A stretch of DNA of 64,000 nucleotides from Halichoerus grypus (GCF_964656455.1 NC_135715.1:145445935-145509934), one strand, 5' to 3'. Shown: positions 1 to 11,061, counted from the first letter of the stretch. A program made the numbers and translations. The notes: generated from the sequence alone by a model not told the origin.

Positions 1-2740
1 AGAAGTAACTCCTTCAAAAAATCCAATCTTTAGTGATTAGGTCAGGGTCTTCCAGAAAAAAAAAAAAAAAAAGGAAAAAAGAAAAAAAGAAACATTTCAC
101 TGAGGATAAAAACATGTAATGGTAGAGTCAGGTTACTTCTGAAGAAAAAGGTTTAATATTCTTAAATGTTTTCATATAGTGAGGACAAGGCAGGTGGAGA
201 AGGACCTTCTGACTATATTAAACTTTAACTTTGATAGTCTTAATGGAAAATATAATTTGAAGGGAATAATTGTAAAACTAAAAGTAAGAAAGGAATAATC
301 TAACATAACTTTTAGTGGTTTTATAGCAAATTCTTTTTAAAACTTTTATACTTAAAATATTGTGTGTGTATATTTGTGTGTGTGTGTGTATCCAATAAGC
401 CAAAATATGAAACAGTGTATTCCGTGGAAATCACTAAAAAATATCTGGTGTCACTTGTTCTAGAGTATCAAATTTATCATTTCATTATCTAGAAGGACAT
501 CTTCTAAGAAAGAAACTATAAGTAATGGCTCTATTGAACTCAGGTACTGAGGTACCTCCTATGATGTTTTACAATAATTACTAAATCCATAAAGATACAG
601 TATTTAAAGACTAACAGAGCTTATGGAATTTACTTTCTGAAGAAACTTATGGAAAATCAGTCTAATTGGTTAGTTTATAATGATTTGCTAATGCTAAATG
701 GGTGCATGAGAAAACAATTTAATAAAAAAAGAATGAGACATGACTGTGTAATCATAATGGCACATGGAACATTTACAATTAAAATGATTTTAAAGAGTAG
801 GCTAGTGCTGGAGTCAGCAAGACTTGGTCTAAGGTAGAAATACGGAAGGAATAAATTTCAGAAATACAGTGTTCTGTAATGGATGTTATTTACCTGGTAT
901 ATCAACACACCTTTGAAAAATACTGCCTGCCAGACCCTGTGCTGGATGCTGAAGCATCACTATTGTTACTAGAGTAACAATCCCTTAAAGAAAATTTATA
1001 TAAGTGGCCATGGAATTAGGAATTAAATTTATTTAAAAAGGACTAAAAGTCAATGCATGGATAAATATTAACAATATTTTAAGTAGAAAGCACCTGACTA
1101 ATGCTTCTTTTGAATTTATGAGTCATTAGCTCAATGCCTTATGAAAAGAACCAATTAATTAGTTCAGAGCTTGTCAAGAAGGGAGTCGCTAATGCTCTTT
1201 GGTCATGAACTCCATGAAATATCTGCTTTATAACATATTCCACAATATTTAGAGTAACAGTCATGCAGTTTTTGTCAATGTCATGTATTTATAATAATTT
1301 CTGAAAGGATTCATGATACTTTATAGATAGGAAAAAATAAAATTTGAGGACTGTCAAAGCTACATATTGAAAATAATAGATATAGATAAAATTTGTATCT
1401 AATGCATACCTATTATATTTTACACATGTATACATATATCACATTATAGATTTGTATACAGTGACCTTTAAAGTAAATTCATGATTTATCATGGAAGTCT
1501 CACTTCTTCCTCATTAAGAAACAATAAGATACTCTTTTACCTCAGCATCTGGAGATCTTTGATGATACTGGATTATTTTCAGTGAGTAACACAGTACTTT
1601 CATGCAAATTGAGTTGTCACTTTCTAGCTTTCCAAACCTTATTAGTAAATACAAAGGATCTTAGTTTTCTAACTCTCTGAATTGTTTTATTATCTCTTTC
1701 TCTCTCTCCCGCTCTCTCTCTTCCCACCCCCCCCTTTTAATACAAGTACTTAGTTTATGTGGCTTTTCTGCATAATCACAGCACATATGTTTATTTTGTT
1801 TCTAAAAGTATTATCTTTGAGGATCTACAGGCAGGTTTGGATAGCAAACGAGAGATAGGAAAAGAAAGATCAGCTTCATGAAAACATCTTGTCTCCTTTG
1901 CTCTCCTCCTACCCTGTTTTGCCCCATCCTCACCTATGCAGGAGAAAGGAAGTGTTAATTTTAACTTCAAATTTGATTTTAAATTCTGGCATGACTGAAG
2001 ACACCAATTTACCTTGGTGAAAATAAGTCTAGATAGGTGGGAGGTAAGAGGCATTATGTTCTCTAAAAAACATTTATTCTTTTGAGTAGTAAGATGTTGG
2101 AGGAGAGACATTAAAATAATTCTGTTTGAAAACCTACTTTCCAACTTACAATCTTAAGATAGTGTCTGTACTAATAGAGGATCGTGACATTTGCTTGTTG
2201 CCTTTCTATTTCCTCAGGCAAAGCGTAATACTCAGACCATACACCTCCATCAGTTTAAGCTCATGTTATGTGTGAGTTACATATAGTTGAGAAATTAAAA
2301 AAAAGAGATAGTTAAAAGTATAAACATACACAGGTCAAGTGTACGTGTTCATGACTTATCCCAAATTTTCAAAAGAAGAAACCTGAAAGACAGTGTTTAC
2401 CACTTGAGGAAAAAAAAAATATTGCTATATTAGAAAATGTGATGATTGCTAAAGAAATATTTTCTGGAACATATCATGTGTCCCAAATAACAGCTTATTT
2501 TTCCCAAGGAAAAAAATCTGTTTATAAATAGAAGCAAATTGCATCTATATTTTGTTTGTAATAGAGAATTTTGCACAGAAGATATATAATTTCTTGGTTT
2601 GGTTTGGCTTTAGTTTTGCTAAGTAAATTTCCTTTTTAACAAATCTATATGTCTTTATCACCTCAAGATCATAAATCTCTATGAGTGTGATGGGATTGTA
2701 GCTTTCTGCTTATATGTATAAACCATCTTCTTTTTTTTTG
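1..2740. other. AT-rich non-coding sequence, no gene seen
   Basis: I see no coding exon, RNA gene or recognisable full repeat here. The open frames at 649-837 (+) and 1791-2144 (-) are short and resemble no family I know. The stretch holds an A-rich run near 60-95, a short TG tract near 361-391, and a CT tract listed separately. A faint MIR or L2 resemblance near 915-960 is too weak to call. Confidence 0.6.
1692..1734. repeat. CT-rich low-complexity tract
   Basis: This is a pyrimidine-only tract of TCTC units with one G, running into eight or more C residues. It is simple sequence and not attached to a recognisable SINE, though it could be the eroded remnant of one. Confidence 0.8.
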
Positions 2741-2908
2741 TTCTTATAGATTTTATCTATTTGTCAGAGAGGGAGAGAGCAGGCAAAGGGAGAACTAGGC
2801 TCAGAGGGAGAACCAGGCTCACCTCTGAGCAAGGAGCCTAATGTGGAACTTGATCATGACCTGACCTGAAGGCAGACACCTAGACAAGTGAACCAGCCAG
2901 GCATTCCA
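2741..2908 (-). mobile_element. Degraded Can-SINE (SINEC), minus strand
   Basis: Read on the minus strand, this has the Can-SINE order: a decayed head near 2890-2908, the region matching GGTCATGATC at about 2850, a box around GAGCCTGGTTCTCCCTCT, and a tail ending in AAAATCTATAAGAA at 2741. Many substitutions and a partly duplicated internal segment (two versions of the CCTGGTTCTCC motif) make it one of the oldest SINEs in the window. No clear TSD is left. The tRNA-like promoter is mutated, so it is presumably inert. Confidence 0.8.
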
Positions 2909-3316
2909 TAAATTTTTTGGACCAATATGGAAAATAAACAAAGAATTAAAAGTTGAAATAAAAACCATATGGGATGATAATTAAATCAGTGACAGGAGAA
3001 ATAAAAGAATAAAATGAAATTATTGAAATCCATCTATAGAATTCATTTTTCAAATCGTAGGCTATATTTTTTACATGATCATTGTCATAATACGAGAAAA
3101 TATTAAAAAACAATAGTAAAAAAGTAAATGGTAACTCATTCTCACTAAACAGAGTTAATCACCTTATAGATGTCCTTCATGTCAACTGCAACTCTGACCT
3201 TGTCCCATTTACATATATGTTATTTGCTTATATATTTATAGGCCTTTCCACCTAGAAAGCTCAATAAAAGCAGAAACCCCAACACTGAAAAAAGTATTAG
3301 TCATAAAGAAGACACT
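2909..3316. other. Unassigned AT-rich spacer
   Basis: I see no gene or repeat here. It is unique AT-rich sequence between a decayed SINE and a young one. Confidence 0.5.
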
Positions 3317-3317
3317 T

Positions 3318-3527
3318 GGGCGTCTGGGTGGCTCAGTTGGTTAAGCGACTGCCTTCGGCTCAGGTCATGATCCTGGAGTCCCGGGATCGAGTCCCACATC
3401 GGGCTCCCTGCTCAGCAGGGAGTCTGCTTCTCCCTCTGACCCTCCTCCCTCTCATGCTCTCTGTCTCTCATTCTCTCTCTCGCAAATAAATAAAATCTTA
3501 AAAAAAATTAAAAAAAAAAAGACACAC
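3318..3527 (+). mobile_element. Can-SINE (SINEC), plus strand, subfamily B type
   Basis: The head GGGCGTCTGGGTGGCTCAG is followed by TTGGTTAAGCGACTGCC, a B-box-like GGGATCGAGTCCCACATC, a CT-rich stretch ending in TCTCGC, AAATAAATAAAATCTT and a poly-A tail. The motif AGACAC lies on both sides (3311-3316 and after the tail near 3520), consistent with a short TSD. The TTGGTTAAGCGAC / CTGGAGTCCCGGG variant sites place it with the copies at 6181, 23090 and 42380. Confidence 0.95.
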
Positions 3528-3639
3528 ATAATACTTTTTTATTGAATAAATGTTTAATGTCTAATACTGTCTCAGTGTATTCAAAAAAGAATTTGTAATT
3601 ACTCCCTTCAGTCTGCTCTTAAATCATTCTCCCTATTTC

Positions 3640-4380
3640 TGAAGACAAAAATCTTGGTGTCACCCTTATGTGTTTCTTTCACACTCACATCTACTCTTTC
3701 TGCAGATTTTGTGAACTCTATCTTCAAACTGTATCTAGGCACTTCTCACCACCTGTATTGCTACCACTCTGGGTTGTAACAATTTCTAAAATGGCTTCCA
3801 CCCTCCCACTGTTCCTCCTTCCACAGTCTGTTGTCCAGACAACAGCTACACAAATGTCTACAAACGTCTCATTCAGATTATAAATCCCAGCCCTGAGCAT
3901 CACCTCCATGACCTTATCTGTTCTGGCCCCTTCACCTGTCTCATCTTACCCTTTCTCACTCTCCACAAGCACACTGAGCCCAGCTGTGCTAGCTTCGTGC
4001 TCTCTCCACAAATACACCAAACTAAAAATTTCTCAAGTCCTTGATGTTTCCATTCTGTCTGGAATGCTCTACCCCCAGACATCCCCACGACTAGAACTCT
4101 CACTTGACTCAGGCCTTCACACACACGCCACCTTATCAAAGGGGGCTTCCCAACTACTTCACCTAAAAGAACAACTCTTCCTCCAGCGCACCCTGCTGCT
4201 TCCTCACCCTGTTTTATTGTTCTTCTTGACAGTTATGGCCAACAGATATTTAAGTATTCATTTGATTTTCCTTTTATTTTTGATCCCTATCTCCTGCCTG
4301 AGACTTTATGCATTGCAAAATCTTTAAATCCTATAAAGCACTTCTTACATAGTAAGTATTCAAATAAGCATTTGTTAAAG
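3640..4380 (+). mobile_element. LINE L2 relic, 3' part of ORF2 and 3' UTR
   Basis: This roughly 740-bp block follows the order of the L2 3' half. Near 3660-3760 it has the segment with AAACTGTATC and CACTTCTCACCACCT. Near 4055-4080 it has CTGGAATGCTCTACCCCCAGA. Near 4190-4220 it has CCTCACCCTGTTTTATTGTT. It ends with an ACATAGTAAGTATTCAAATAAGCATTTGTT terminus near 4345-4377, of which only the pattern, not the exact bases, matches L2. The frames at 3668-3883 and 3908-4327 (+) are broken leftovers of the L2 reverse-transcriptase ORF. L2 stopped moving before the placental radiation, so this should be shared with most mammals. The length is good for so old an element. Confidence 0.8.
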
Positions 4381-4392
4381 AAAGAAAGAAAC

Positions 4393-4440
4393 ATTAGATT
4401 GCTATTAGATTGCTATTAGATTCTGAACATTAGATTGCTC
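4393..4440. repeat. Short tandem repeat, 11-bp unit
   Basis: The unit ATTAGATTGCT occurs at 4393-4403 and 4404-4414, in partial form from 4415, and again intact at 4430-4440. It directly follows an AAAG simple repeat at the end of the L2 relic. Confidence 0.8.
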
Positions 4441-4720
4441 TTCTATTGGACAGAACTTGTTCTACTTCTGAGTATAGTTGGCTGCTACCAGGTCGACACT
4501 AATGTCAGAGAGGGGGTGCCCCACTGCTACTCAGTCTCTCTCAACTCTTCTTTGAAGCCTGAACAGAACTATGATATTTAACATTAGTTTACTGAAGGTT
4601 GGATGATGATCAACAAGACATCCGATACAGAGAACACTATGAAATTAGACTATATCCAGAGTGAAAATTAATCAAATATTGTTTTTGTTACAACTTATAC
4701 ATTTTAAAAATAGTATTGCT

Positions 4721-4905
4721 GGGTGGCTCAGTCATTAAGCATCTGCCAGTCATGATCCCAGGGTCCTGGGATTGAGCCCCGCATCTGGGCTCCCCGCTCA
4801 GCGGGGAGCCTGCTTCTCCTCCCTCTGCCTGCTACTCCCCCTGCTTGTGCTCTCTCTCGCTATCAAATAAATAAATAAATAAAATCTAAAAAAAAAAAAA
4901 AAAAC
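4721..4905 (+). mobile_element. 5'-truncated Can-SINE with exact 10-bp TSD
   Basis: The SINE begins inside the head at GGGTGGCTCAGTCATTAAGC, so about nine head bases are missing. The ACTGCC-TTCGGCTCAGG segment is also shortened, running CATCTGCCAGTCATGATCC. The B-box region, CT stretch, AAATAAATAAATAAATAAAATC and A tail are normal. TAGTATTGCT flanks it exactly at 4711-4720 and 4906-4915, so the 5' end is the insertion boundary and not later erosion. With A-box bases lost, it is unlikely to be transcribed by Pol III. Confidence 0.93.
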
Positions 4906-5469
4906 TAGTATTGCTGTGGTTACTTATAATATTTACTGTTTTTTAGTCTATAAATAAATAGATAAATAATTTTACCACTTCCTGAGCAATGCTAGGATCT
5001 TACTGTAGTTTAGGTTCATCTACTACCTTACTGGCTTTTGTGCTTTTTTCCTTTTTCTTTTTCTTTTTTTGGTCAAGTAAGTTAATTCTACCCATATTTG
5101 ATAGCCCACAAGAAGTTATTATTAATGCTTTAAATAAACATATTTATTTACATTTACCCTAATACTTTTCAGCTGTTATTTTCTTTCTTGCAACTGTGAT
5201 TATTTTCCATTACTCTGATAAAATTCATTTAATGCTGTTTTTATTACTAGTTTACTAGCAGTACATCTTCTCTCCCTCTCTTTGAAAACCTATCTGTTTT
5301 GCTTCTTTTTGGTAAAGAATATTGTCCCTGGGGCTAAGATTATGGGTGGGTCATTAATTTTCTCTTACCAATTCAAGGTTGTCTTTAGGCTTCCATTTTT
5401 TTTTTTTTTAATTAAAAAGTCAGCTTATGTTCTCATTTTCCCTCTTTTGAAAATGTTTGCCTATTTGAC

Positions 5470-5658
5470 TATTTTTTTGGCATTTTTATTTAAATTCCAG
5501 TTAGTTAACATACAGTGTAGTATTAGTTTCAGGGTACAAAATAGTGATTCAACACTTCAGTACAATACAAGGTGCTCATCACAGCAAGCGCCCTCCTTAA
5601 TCCCCATCACCTATTTCACCATCCCCCCACCTCCCCTGTGGTAACCATCAGTTTTTTC
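5470..5658 (-). mobile_element. Carnivore L1 3' UTR end, minus strand, 5'-truncated
   Basis: It starts with a T-rich run (the reversed A tail) and continues with TTAGTTAACATACAGTGTAG and GGTGCTCATCACAGCAAGC, then CCCTCCTTAATCCCCATCACC and a C-rich stretch. These are the same blocks, in the same order, as the L1 3' UTR copies at 12139-12606 and 63055-63293. Only the end of the 3' UTR is present, so it has no coding capacity. Confidence 0.8.
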
Positions 5659-6180
5659 TCTATAGTTGAGAGTCAGCTTCTAGGTTTGTCTGGCTATTTT
5701 TAGTATTTGTTTTTTGTCTTTAATTTTTAACGGTTTTACTATGTGATGTTTTAAATGCTTATTTCTTTGAATATACACTGCTTGAAATTTATGTTTCTTA
5801 ACTATTTGGCTTGAAGTCTATTTTGAAAACCAGTATTTCTGGAAAATTTCTGAATCCTCCTTTCATTTGAGACTTTAATTTACCTGTATGTTGGCATTTC
5901 ATTTTATTTCATATGTCATTTCTGCCCCATATTTTCCATTTTTTAGTAATTTCTTTATTTCAACTGGGTTATTTTTTCAGACCTATTCCAGTTCTGTAAT
6001 TTTCTCCTTTCCTGTGGCTAGTTTGATATGTGTGTGTAGTCTGTTAATTACATTTTATTGTTATTTGCATCATACTTTTCAGCTTAAAACTATCCATTTG
6101 ATTCACTTATAGATTCCAGTTATCTGGTTAAATTTTCCATCTCTTCTGCTTTTGAACATATCAATCATGATGATTTTAAA

Positions 6181-6367
6181 GATTTTATTTATTTATTTGA
6201 GAGAGAGAGAATGAGAGAGAGAGAGCCCATGAGAGTGGGGGAGGGTCAGAAGGAGAAGCAGACTCCCCGCCAAGCAGGGAGCCCGATGCGGGACTCGATC
6301 CAGGGACTCCAGATCATGACCTGAGCTGAAGGCAGTCGCCCAACCAACTGAGCCACCCAGGCGCCCC
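6181..6367 (-). mobile_element. Can-SINE, minus strand, with perfect 20-bp TSD
   Basis: The element reads, on the minus strand, from the head GGGGCGCCTGGGTGGCTCAG (ending at 6367) through GGTTGGGCGACTGCC, the B-box region and a GA-rich (reversed CT) tract to AAATAAATAAAATC at 6181. A perfect 20-bp TSD lies at 6161-6180 and 6368-6387. It sits inside the ancient L1-like relic, giving a clear order of events. The frame at 6193-6375 (-) is the SINE itself read as protein and is not a gene. Confidence 0.97.
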
Positions 6368-7280
6368 TCAATCATGATGATTTTAAACCACTGGAATTTG
6401 ATAACTTCTGTATCTAGATATCCTATGATTTTATTTCTTTTTTCAACTTATTCCTTAGATTTTGGTCATTTAGTCCAGTTTTCCATGTGTGGTGGTATAT
6501 TTTTTTTTGTATTTCAAAGATTCTCTATGTGACACTGTTAAGACTTTAAATGATGGTATACTCCCCCAGAAATAATATAACTTTCTCATGAAGCTAGAAT
6601 ACTAACAGGTCATCTTAATCAATCAAAGCTGTGTTTCAGACTCTGGTTTGTGCTTACTCCTAAGGCATAGCCCTGAAGGGGTCTCAACTGAAGACTGGGC
6701 TGCTTCCTAGGACTTTCTACTTTTTCAGGCTCTGAACTGCAATCTCTAGCTCTTCAGCATCTTTAGATTGCAGGGATTCCTGCTCAGACCCTAAGCACCT
6801 TGCTACCTCCTTTCTTATTTTTGTCTCAGGTTACAGAATGCTTAAGAGTTGGCAGTCACCTTGACAAATAATTGCAGGCAGAATACTTAGGGTATTCAGC
6901 TCCTGTGATTTCTTCCTATAGAGTATGGTGGCTACTTAAGACACATCTGTCTGTGCTTTGCACACAGAACCCTAAACTCTGTTTCTCTAGTCCAGCAAAC
7001 CTCTAAGTCATTCTTTTTGATTGGCCCCTATCCCTAGCACAGTGTTTTGGAATGTGTCCTGAGGGGACATATCGGAGGTAAATGCTCACCTTAATGTGCT
7101 GCCCTTCCCTCTAGGATTTTAGCCTGTCCATTTCTGGCTATATTGTTTTACCCTGACCCTTTCAAACAGCACTTTTTCTTTGGTTGGTTGGCTTTATATT
7201 TTACTGAGACTTTATTGTTGTTCTCGCCAGGAGGGCTGGTCTGATACAAGCTAGTCTTTTATTGCCAGAGACAATTTGGC

Positions 7281-8087
7281 TTTAAATAGCATTTTATATA
7301 GGTCATCAAGTCTCCAGTCCACATTTTTCTAGAGAAATAACTAGTTATGGTGTGATAGAGCTATTGGACACTTAGTCTAAACATTCCCATTTTTTTAAAA
7401 TTTTGACTTGTATTTTTTCCCAGAGAACACATTTTGATAATTTTGTATATATTTGTGTTGTTAAATAATCTAATATAGTTGTTTTATCAGATATATAAAG
7501 TAGATGAATTTTATAGAAAAATAGTACTATATACAATTTTAAATTAGTAAGTTTTCTTATCTTACATTTATCAAGGCTTTAAAATTCTGAGGGCCTGCTC
7601 TTACCTAAAGCCCCCTGCTACATATTATTTACCCATATTTATAATGTATATTTTAAAATAGCTTTCTTTCTTTATGGATACAATTTCTTCATTGAATTCA
7701 GTGAAGAAGCTCCCTTGAACTTATAGAGTCCCTTCTCTATTTTTTCCTAACTGAAGGCCATCTCTTATTTTGGAACTAAGGTCAAACTTGGGAATGTAAT
7801 ACTAATCTTTAGTATGACTTTCTCTCTGCATGACTACCAAGTGGCTAGGGAGGAAAAAAGCAAAGCAACAAAGCAGGTCAATGGCATTAGATATGAAAGG
7901 AAAATCCTCTTTGCGGACTCCCTAGAAAATCAGACACCATGTCAGGATTAACTTGATACCTCATAAAGGAGAAAGTTATTGGAATGAGCTTTCCACATAG
8001 TATGTTTTTCTCACCTTCTGATTTCACTTTTCCCCCTAAAATAATGGAATGAAGTTTCGGATAAACAAGATTTCTTAACTCTCTAAG
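7281..8087. other. Unassigned unique sequence
   Basis: I see no gene or confident repeat. It is AT-rich, with short frames only. Confidence 0.5.
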
Positions 8088-8105
8088 GAAATATGAGTCA
8101 AAGTA

Positions 8106-8329
8106 GGGGCGCCTGGGTGGCTTAGGGGCGCCTGGGTGGCTCAGTCGTTAAGCGTCTGCCTTCGGCTCAGGTCATGATCCCAGGGTCCTGGGATCGAGCC
8201 CTGCATCGGGCTCTCTGCTCCGCGGGAAGCCTGCTTCTCCCTCTCCTGCTCCCCCTGCTTGTGTTCCCTCTCTCGCTCTCTCTCTCTCTGTCAAATAAAT
8301 AAAAAAAATCTTTAAAAAAAAAAAAAAAA
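8106..8329 (+). mobile_element. Can-SINE with tandemly duplicated 19-bp head
   Basis: The first 19 bases, GGGGCGCCTGGGTGGCTTA (8106-8124), are followed at once by a second, complete head GGGGCGCCTGGGTGGCTCAG (8125-8144) and then a normal body of the CGTTAAGCGTCTGCC / CCCAGGGTCCTGGGATCGAG type. An exact 18-bp TSD lies at 8088-8105 and 8330-8347, outside both heads. The duplicated head therefore belonged to the inserted molecule or arose within it later. The long CT tract and A tail suggest a young copy. Confidence 0.96.
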
Positions 8330-8395
8330 GAAATATGAGTCAAAGTAAATACATATTAGTTAACAATGGTAGAGGAAGTACTGATAATGATTAAC

Positions 8396-8604
8396 ATCTG
8401 GCTTTAGAATCGTATTGCTTAAGTTAAAATCCTCAACTTGTAACCCACTACTATTAGCAAGTTTATCCAACCTTTCCTTCTAAACATTAATAAACTTCTT
8501 TCTAAAGTAGGCATAAACTATCATCCATACCTAAGATTTTACATTTAAATAAGTGAAGTCCTGAACAAAGTACCTGGTACAGAGAAGCTCTTAATAAATG
8601 TCTG
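8396..8604 (+). mobile_element. MIR SINE relic, plus strand
   Basis: The order fits MIR: TCTGGCTTTAGAATC, a decayed tRNA-like region, AGCAAGTTTATCCAACCTTTCC near 8456 (matching the conserved CAAGTTACTTAACCTCTC core), then a tail with CAAAGTACCTGGTAC and CTCTTAATAAATGTCTG. It is heavily diverged, as expected for an element older than placental mammals. Confidence 0.7.
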
Positions 8605-9117
8605 ATACCATTTTCATTATCTACTCCATGCTCAGTATTAGCTACTGCAAGGTATGTAAGTGGCATAATATACATTCCTATTCTCAAAAAAATTAAAGAT
8701 ACTTCTTGTATCTTTAAACTCCTTTTTAACATCCTATTGCCCAATTGAGAGTGTTGTGTTAGATTTAATTTACATATTCCCTTAATCTTTTTTTTTTTTT
8801 CATTTGAAAATCAAGTCAATAGAAGTAACATTGATTTTGATTAAGGATGCAGTGTATTAAAACTGTGTTTTCTCTTGACTGATGCATTGATCATAATTAT
8901 CTTGTCAGATGTCACTAAAGGCAGTGACAAGGTGGTAATAAAGCTTTGCAAGTTTAAAATAAACTCAGCTTTTTTTGTTACCCAGCCTGTGTATGCTGGA
9001 GCTTTTCGTTAAGTATGGAAAATAAAGACTAGTGGAAATAAATAAAATCTAGCATTAAAAAAATCTGAAAATCAAAGTAGCTTGCTTTCAAAGTCATAGT
9101 GTTGTTTAGGTAGGTAT

Positions 9118-9182
9118 TAATAATGCCTTCCCACACCCAGTACAAGGCACAGCATATGGTGCTTACTAAATGCTGAATTGTA
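9118..9182 (+). mobile_element. Possible L2/MIR 3' end fragment
   Basis: The segment CAAGGCACAGCATATGGTGC followed by TTACTAAATGCTGAATTG resembles the shared 3' end of L2 and MIR (…GGCACATAGTAGGTGCT…). It is short and diverged, so a chance match is possible. Confidence 0.4.
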
Positions 9183-9430
9183 AAATCTAAATTAAACCAA
9201 ATTTCAGGCAGATGAAGTTGGGACGTGGGTGACAATGAAGGAGATCTAAATAAGAGGCTCCAGAATGATGTATACATTTAAATAGGTTGGCTTAGAGAGG
9301 CATCAATTGTGGTATGCTCAATTAGAATAAACAGAAACAAAAAAGCCTCACAGCAGGTAAGAAAGTCAGGAGATAGCAAGAGTAGCACTCATTTTAAAAA
9401 TCAGATTATTTACTCTCTGACCCCCTCTTT

Positions 9431-9640
9431 TTTTTTTTTAAGAGTTTATTTATTTACTTGAGAGAGACAGAGATAGGGAGAGAGAACACAAGCGGGGGTG
9501 GGGGGAGAAACAGACTCCCCTCTGAGCAGGGAATCTGACATGGGGCTCCATCCCAGGAGGGGTGGGATCATGATCCCTGGGATCCTGACCGGAGCCAAAG
9601 GCAAGCAGATGCTTAACTGACTGAGCCATCCAGGTGCCCC
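9431..9640 (-). mobile_element. Can-SINE, minus strand
   Basis: Read on the minus strand from 9640, it has head GGGGCACCTGGATGGCTCAG, then TCAGTTAAGCATCTGC, an extended B-box region with an internal rearrangement around 9550-9590 (the GATCATGATCCC segment is preceded by an extra CCACCCCTCC), a GA-rich tract and AAATAAATAAACTCTT at the tail. A C-rich motif (CCCCCTCTTTTT) flanks both ends near 9421 and 9645, the likely TSD. The frame at 9446-9760 (-) is SINE-derived. Confidence 0.93.
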
Positions 9641-9659
9641 CTGCCCCCCTCTTTTTAAA

Positions 9660-10954
9660 AAAATATAACTAATGGGTATGGGAAGTCCTAGATCCAAAGT
9701 TACTGAATTTATATGAGAAAATACATGTCTAAAGATTAATGCTGGTTTTGACTGAGGCAAAAACAGAAAAGCTGATATTACCTTATATAGTCAAACTTGC
9801 CTTAACTGGCAGGAAAAAGTCTATTCTGTCCAATAGGGAGTACTAACTATGCTCAGTTAAAGATCTTAAAAAATCCCTCTCATTTTATTTCACTTTTCTT
9901 TTGACAAATGATTAATAATGCCTTTGGGTATATGAAGTATTATTTTTTCTGATTATAAGAGTAAGAATTATGGATTTAGGCAAGGAAAAGTTCAGCTAAC
10001 TGTGATACAGAAACAATGTACAAAATAATTGAGAACTTTAAAATTATAATCAACCAGTATATATGGAGGGCATAGAGTATCAAATGAGATAATCTTTCTA
10101 GTTTCTTAAAACTAATTAGTCAATAAAAAGAAAATTTAACAAAATGCAAAAAAAAAATGTAACCCCTCTTCAGGAGGTTAAAAACAGGTTGATACTAAAT
10201 AAGCAGAAATAATTAAACTTTTGAATCTATTTATTGTATTAGACATCCCTTTTCACTCTTAAAGGTATTTTAATTATGTTTACACAAGTGACTGTATTTT
10301 AATTAGTAGAAAATTGAATAGAAAAGCAGCTGTACAATATAATAAAAAGGCCATTTTCCCTAAACTCTTAGAACTATAAAAAGCTTTAATATAAATCATG
10401 TTATTTGTTGCTTGATTTCTCATGTTATAAATCCTGTGAAAGAAACAAAATTAGTGTTTAAATAAATGAAATAAATAGTATCAAAGGATTCCAAATTTGA
10501 ACTAAAATTTTAGAAAATGGCTTCTGATATTTGTATTGTGTCTTTTGAGTGAATTAAAGAACTTTGAAACATTTAATTAATTTTAGAATATTTATTTCTA
10601 TAATATTATTTTCAATTTATAAATAATGATGCAAGGAAAAGGGAAGTCCTTTAGCAAATTGAAATATGAGAATCCAGAATTTTTAAGCCTAATGCTTGTC
10701 ATTGAATCTTTCTGTAGAATGCAAAAAACAAATAAGGCAACTCTTTGAGATTACTTATTTCCACAAATATCAAGTGTGTTTTTTAAAGAATGCACATTTA
10801 AAAATTATTAAAAGTGAGAAAGACACATGGCTAAATGTATAGCTAGAAATATTGTGCAAACTAGATATATTTATGCATAAGAAAATGCATTCGTTATTCA
10901 CCTATTAGGGACACAGGGCTTTCAAAAATGTGATCTTCAGAATTCTATGATGTG
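9660..10954. other. AT-rich spacer, nothing recognised
   Basis: I find no gene, RNA or confident repeat. The composition is strongly A+T rich with many short A runs. Confidence 0.5.
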
Positions 10955-11049
10955 ATTTTTATTCTCATTTTAATTTTAAGAAGAGGTTAAATGGTCTGCC
11001 CAAGTTTACATAGCTAAAAAGTAGTGAAGCTGATCAATTCAAGTTGAAC
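10955..11049 (-). mobile_element. MIR core fragment, minus strand
   Basis: The motif AAGAAGAGGTTAAATGGTCTGCCCAA near 10978, followed by GTTTACATAGCTAAAAAGTAGTG, matches the antisense MIR core (GAGGTTAAGTAACTTGCCCAAGGTCACACAGCTAGTAAGTGG) in order and spacing, though it is degraded. It abuts the L1 relic that follows. Confidence 0.65.
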
Positions 11050-11061
11050 TTTTTTCTCTTA

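Larger units (their letters stand above)
5160..7280 (-). mobile_element. Ancient antisense L1-like (L1M/HAL1-class) relic, interrupted
   Basis: The plus strand is T-rich and runs through blocks that I associate with antisense ancient L1 or HAL1 sequence: TTTCTGCCCCATATTTTCCA near 5920, ATCCATTTGATTC near 6092, and the stretch from 6388 to 6830 that ends with AGATTGCAGGGATTCCTGCT near 6770. Younger insertions split it: an L1 3' end at 5470-5658 and a SINE at 6181-6367. No ORF is intact; frames at 5282-5644 and 5888-6112 are accidental. Class and limits are uncertain. An alternative is a different old LINE. Confidence 0.45.

Noticed and set aside
3668..4327. Frames of 71 and 139 codons as small genes
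   Set aside because: They lie within the L2 relic and are decayed LINE sequence.
4393..4440. CRISPR-like repeat array
   Set aside because: The 11-bp units are contiguous with no spacers, and the DNA is mammalian.
6193..6375. Frames over Can-SINEs (here, and at 9446, 21241, 23089, 26469, 29530, 56475, 62091)
   Set aside because: They share the same VAQSVKRLPSAQ-like peptide because they are translations of the same SINE body.
8125..8200. tRNA gene suggested by A- and B-box-like motifs
   Set aside because: These are the tRNA-derived heads of Can-SINEs with diverged arms; they cannot fold as a functional tRNA.
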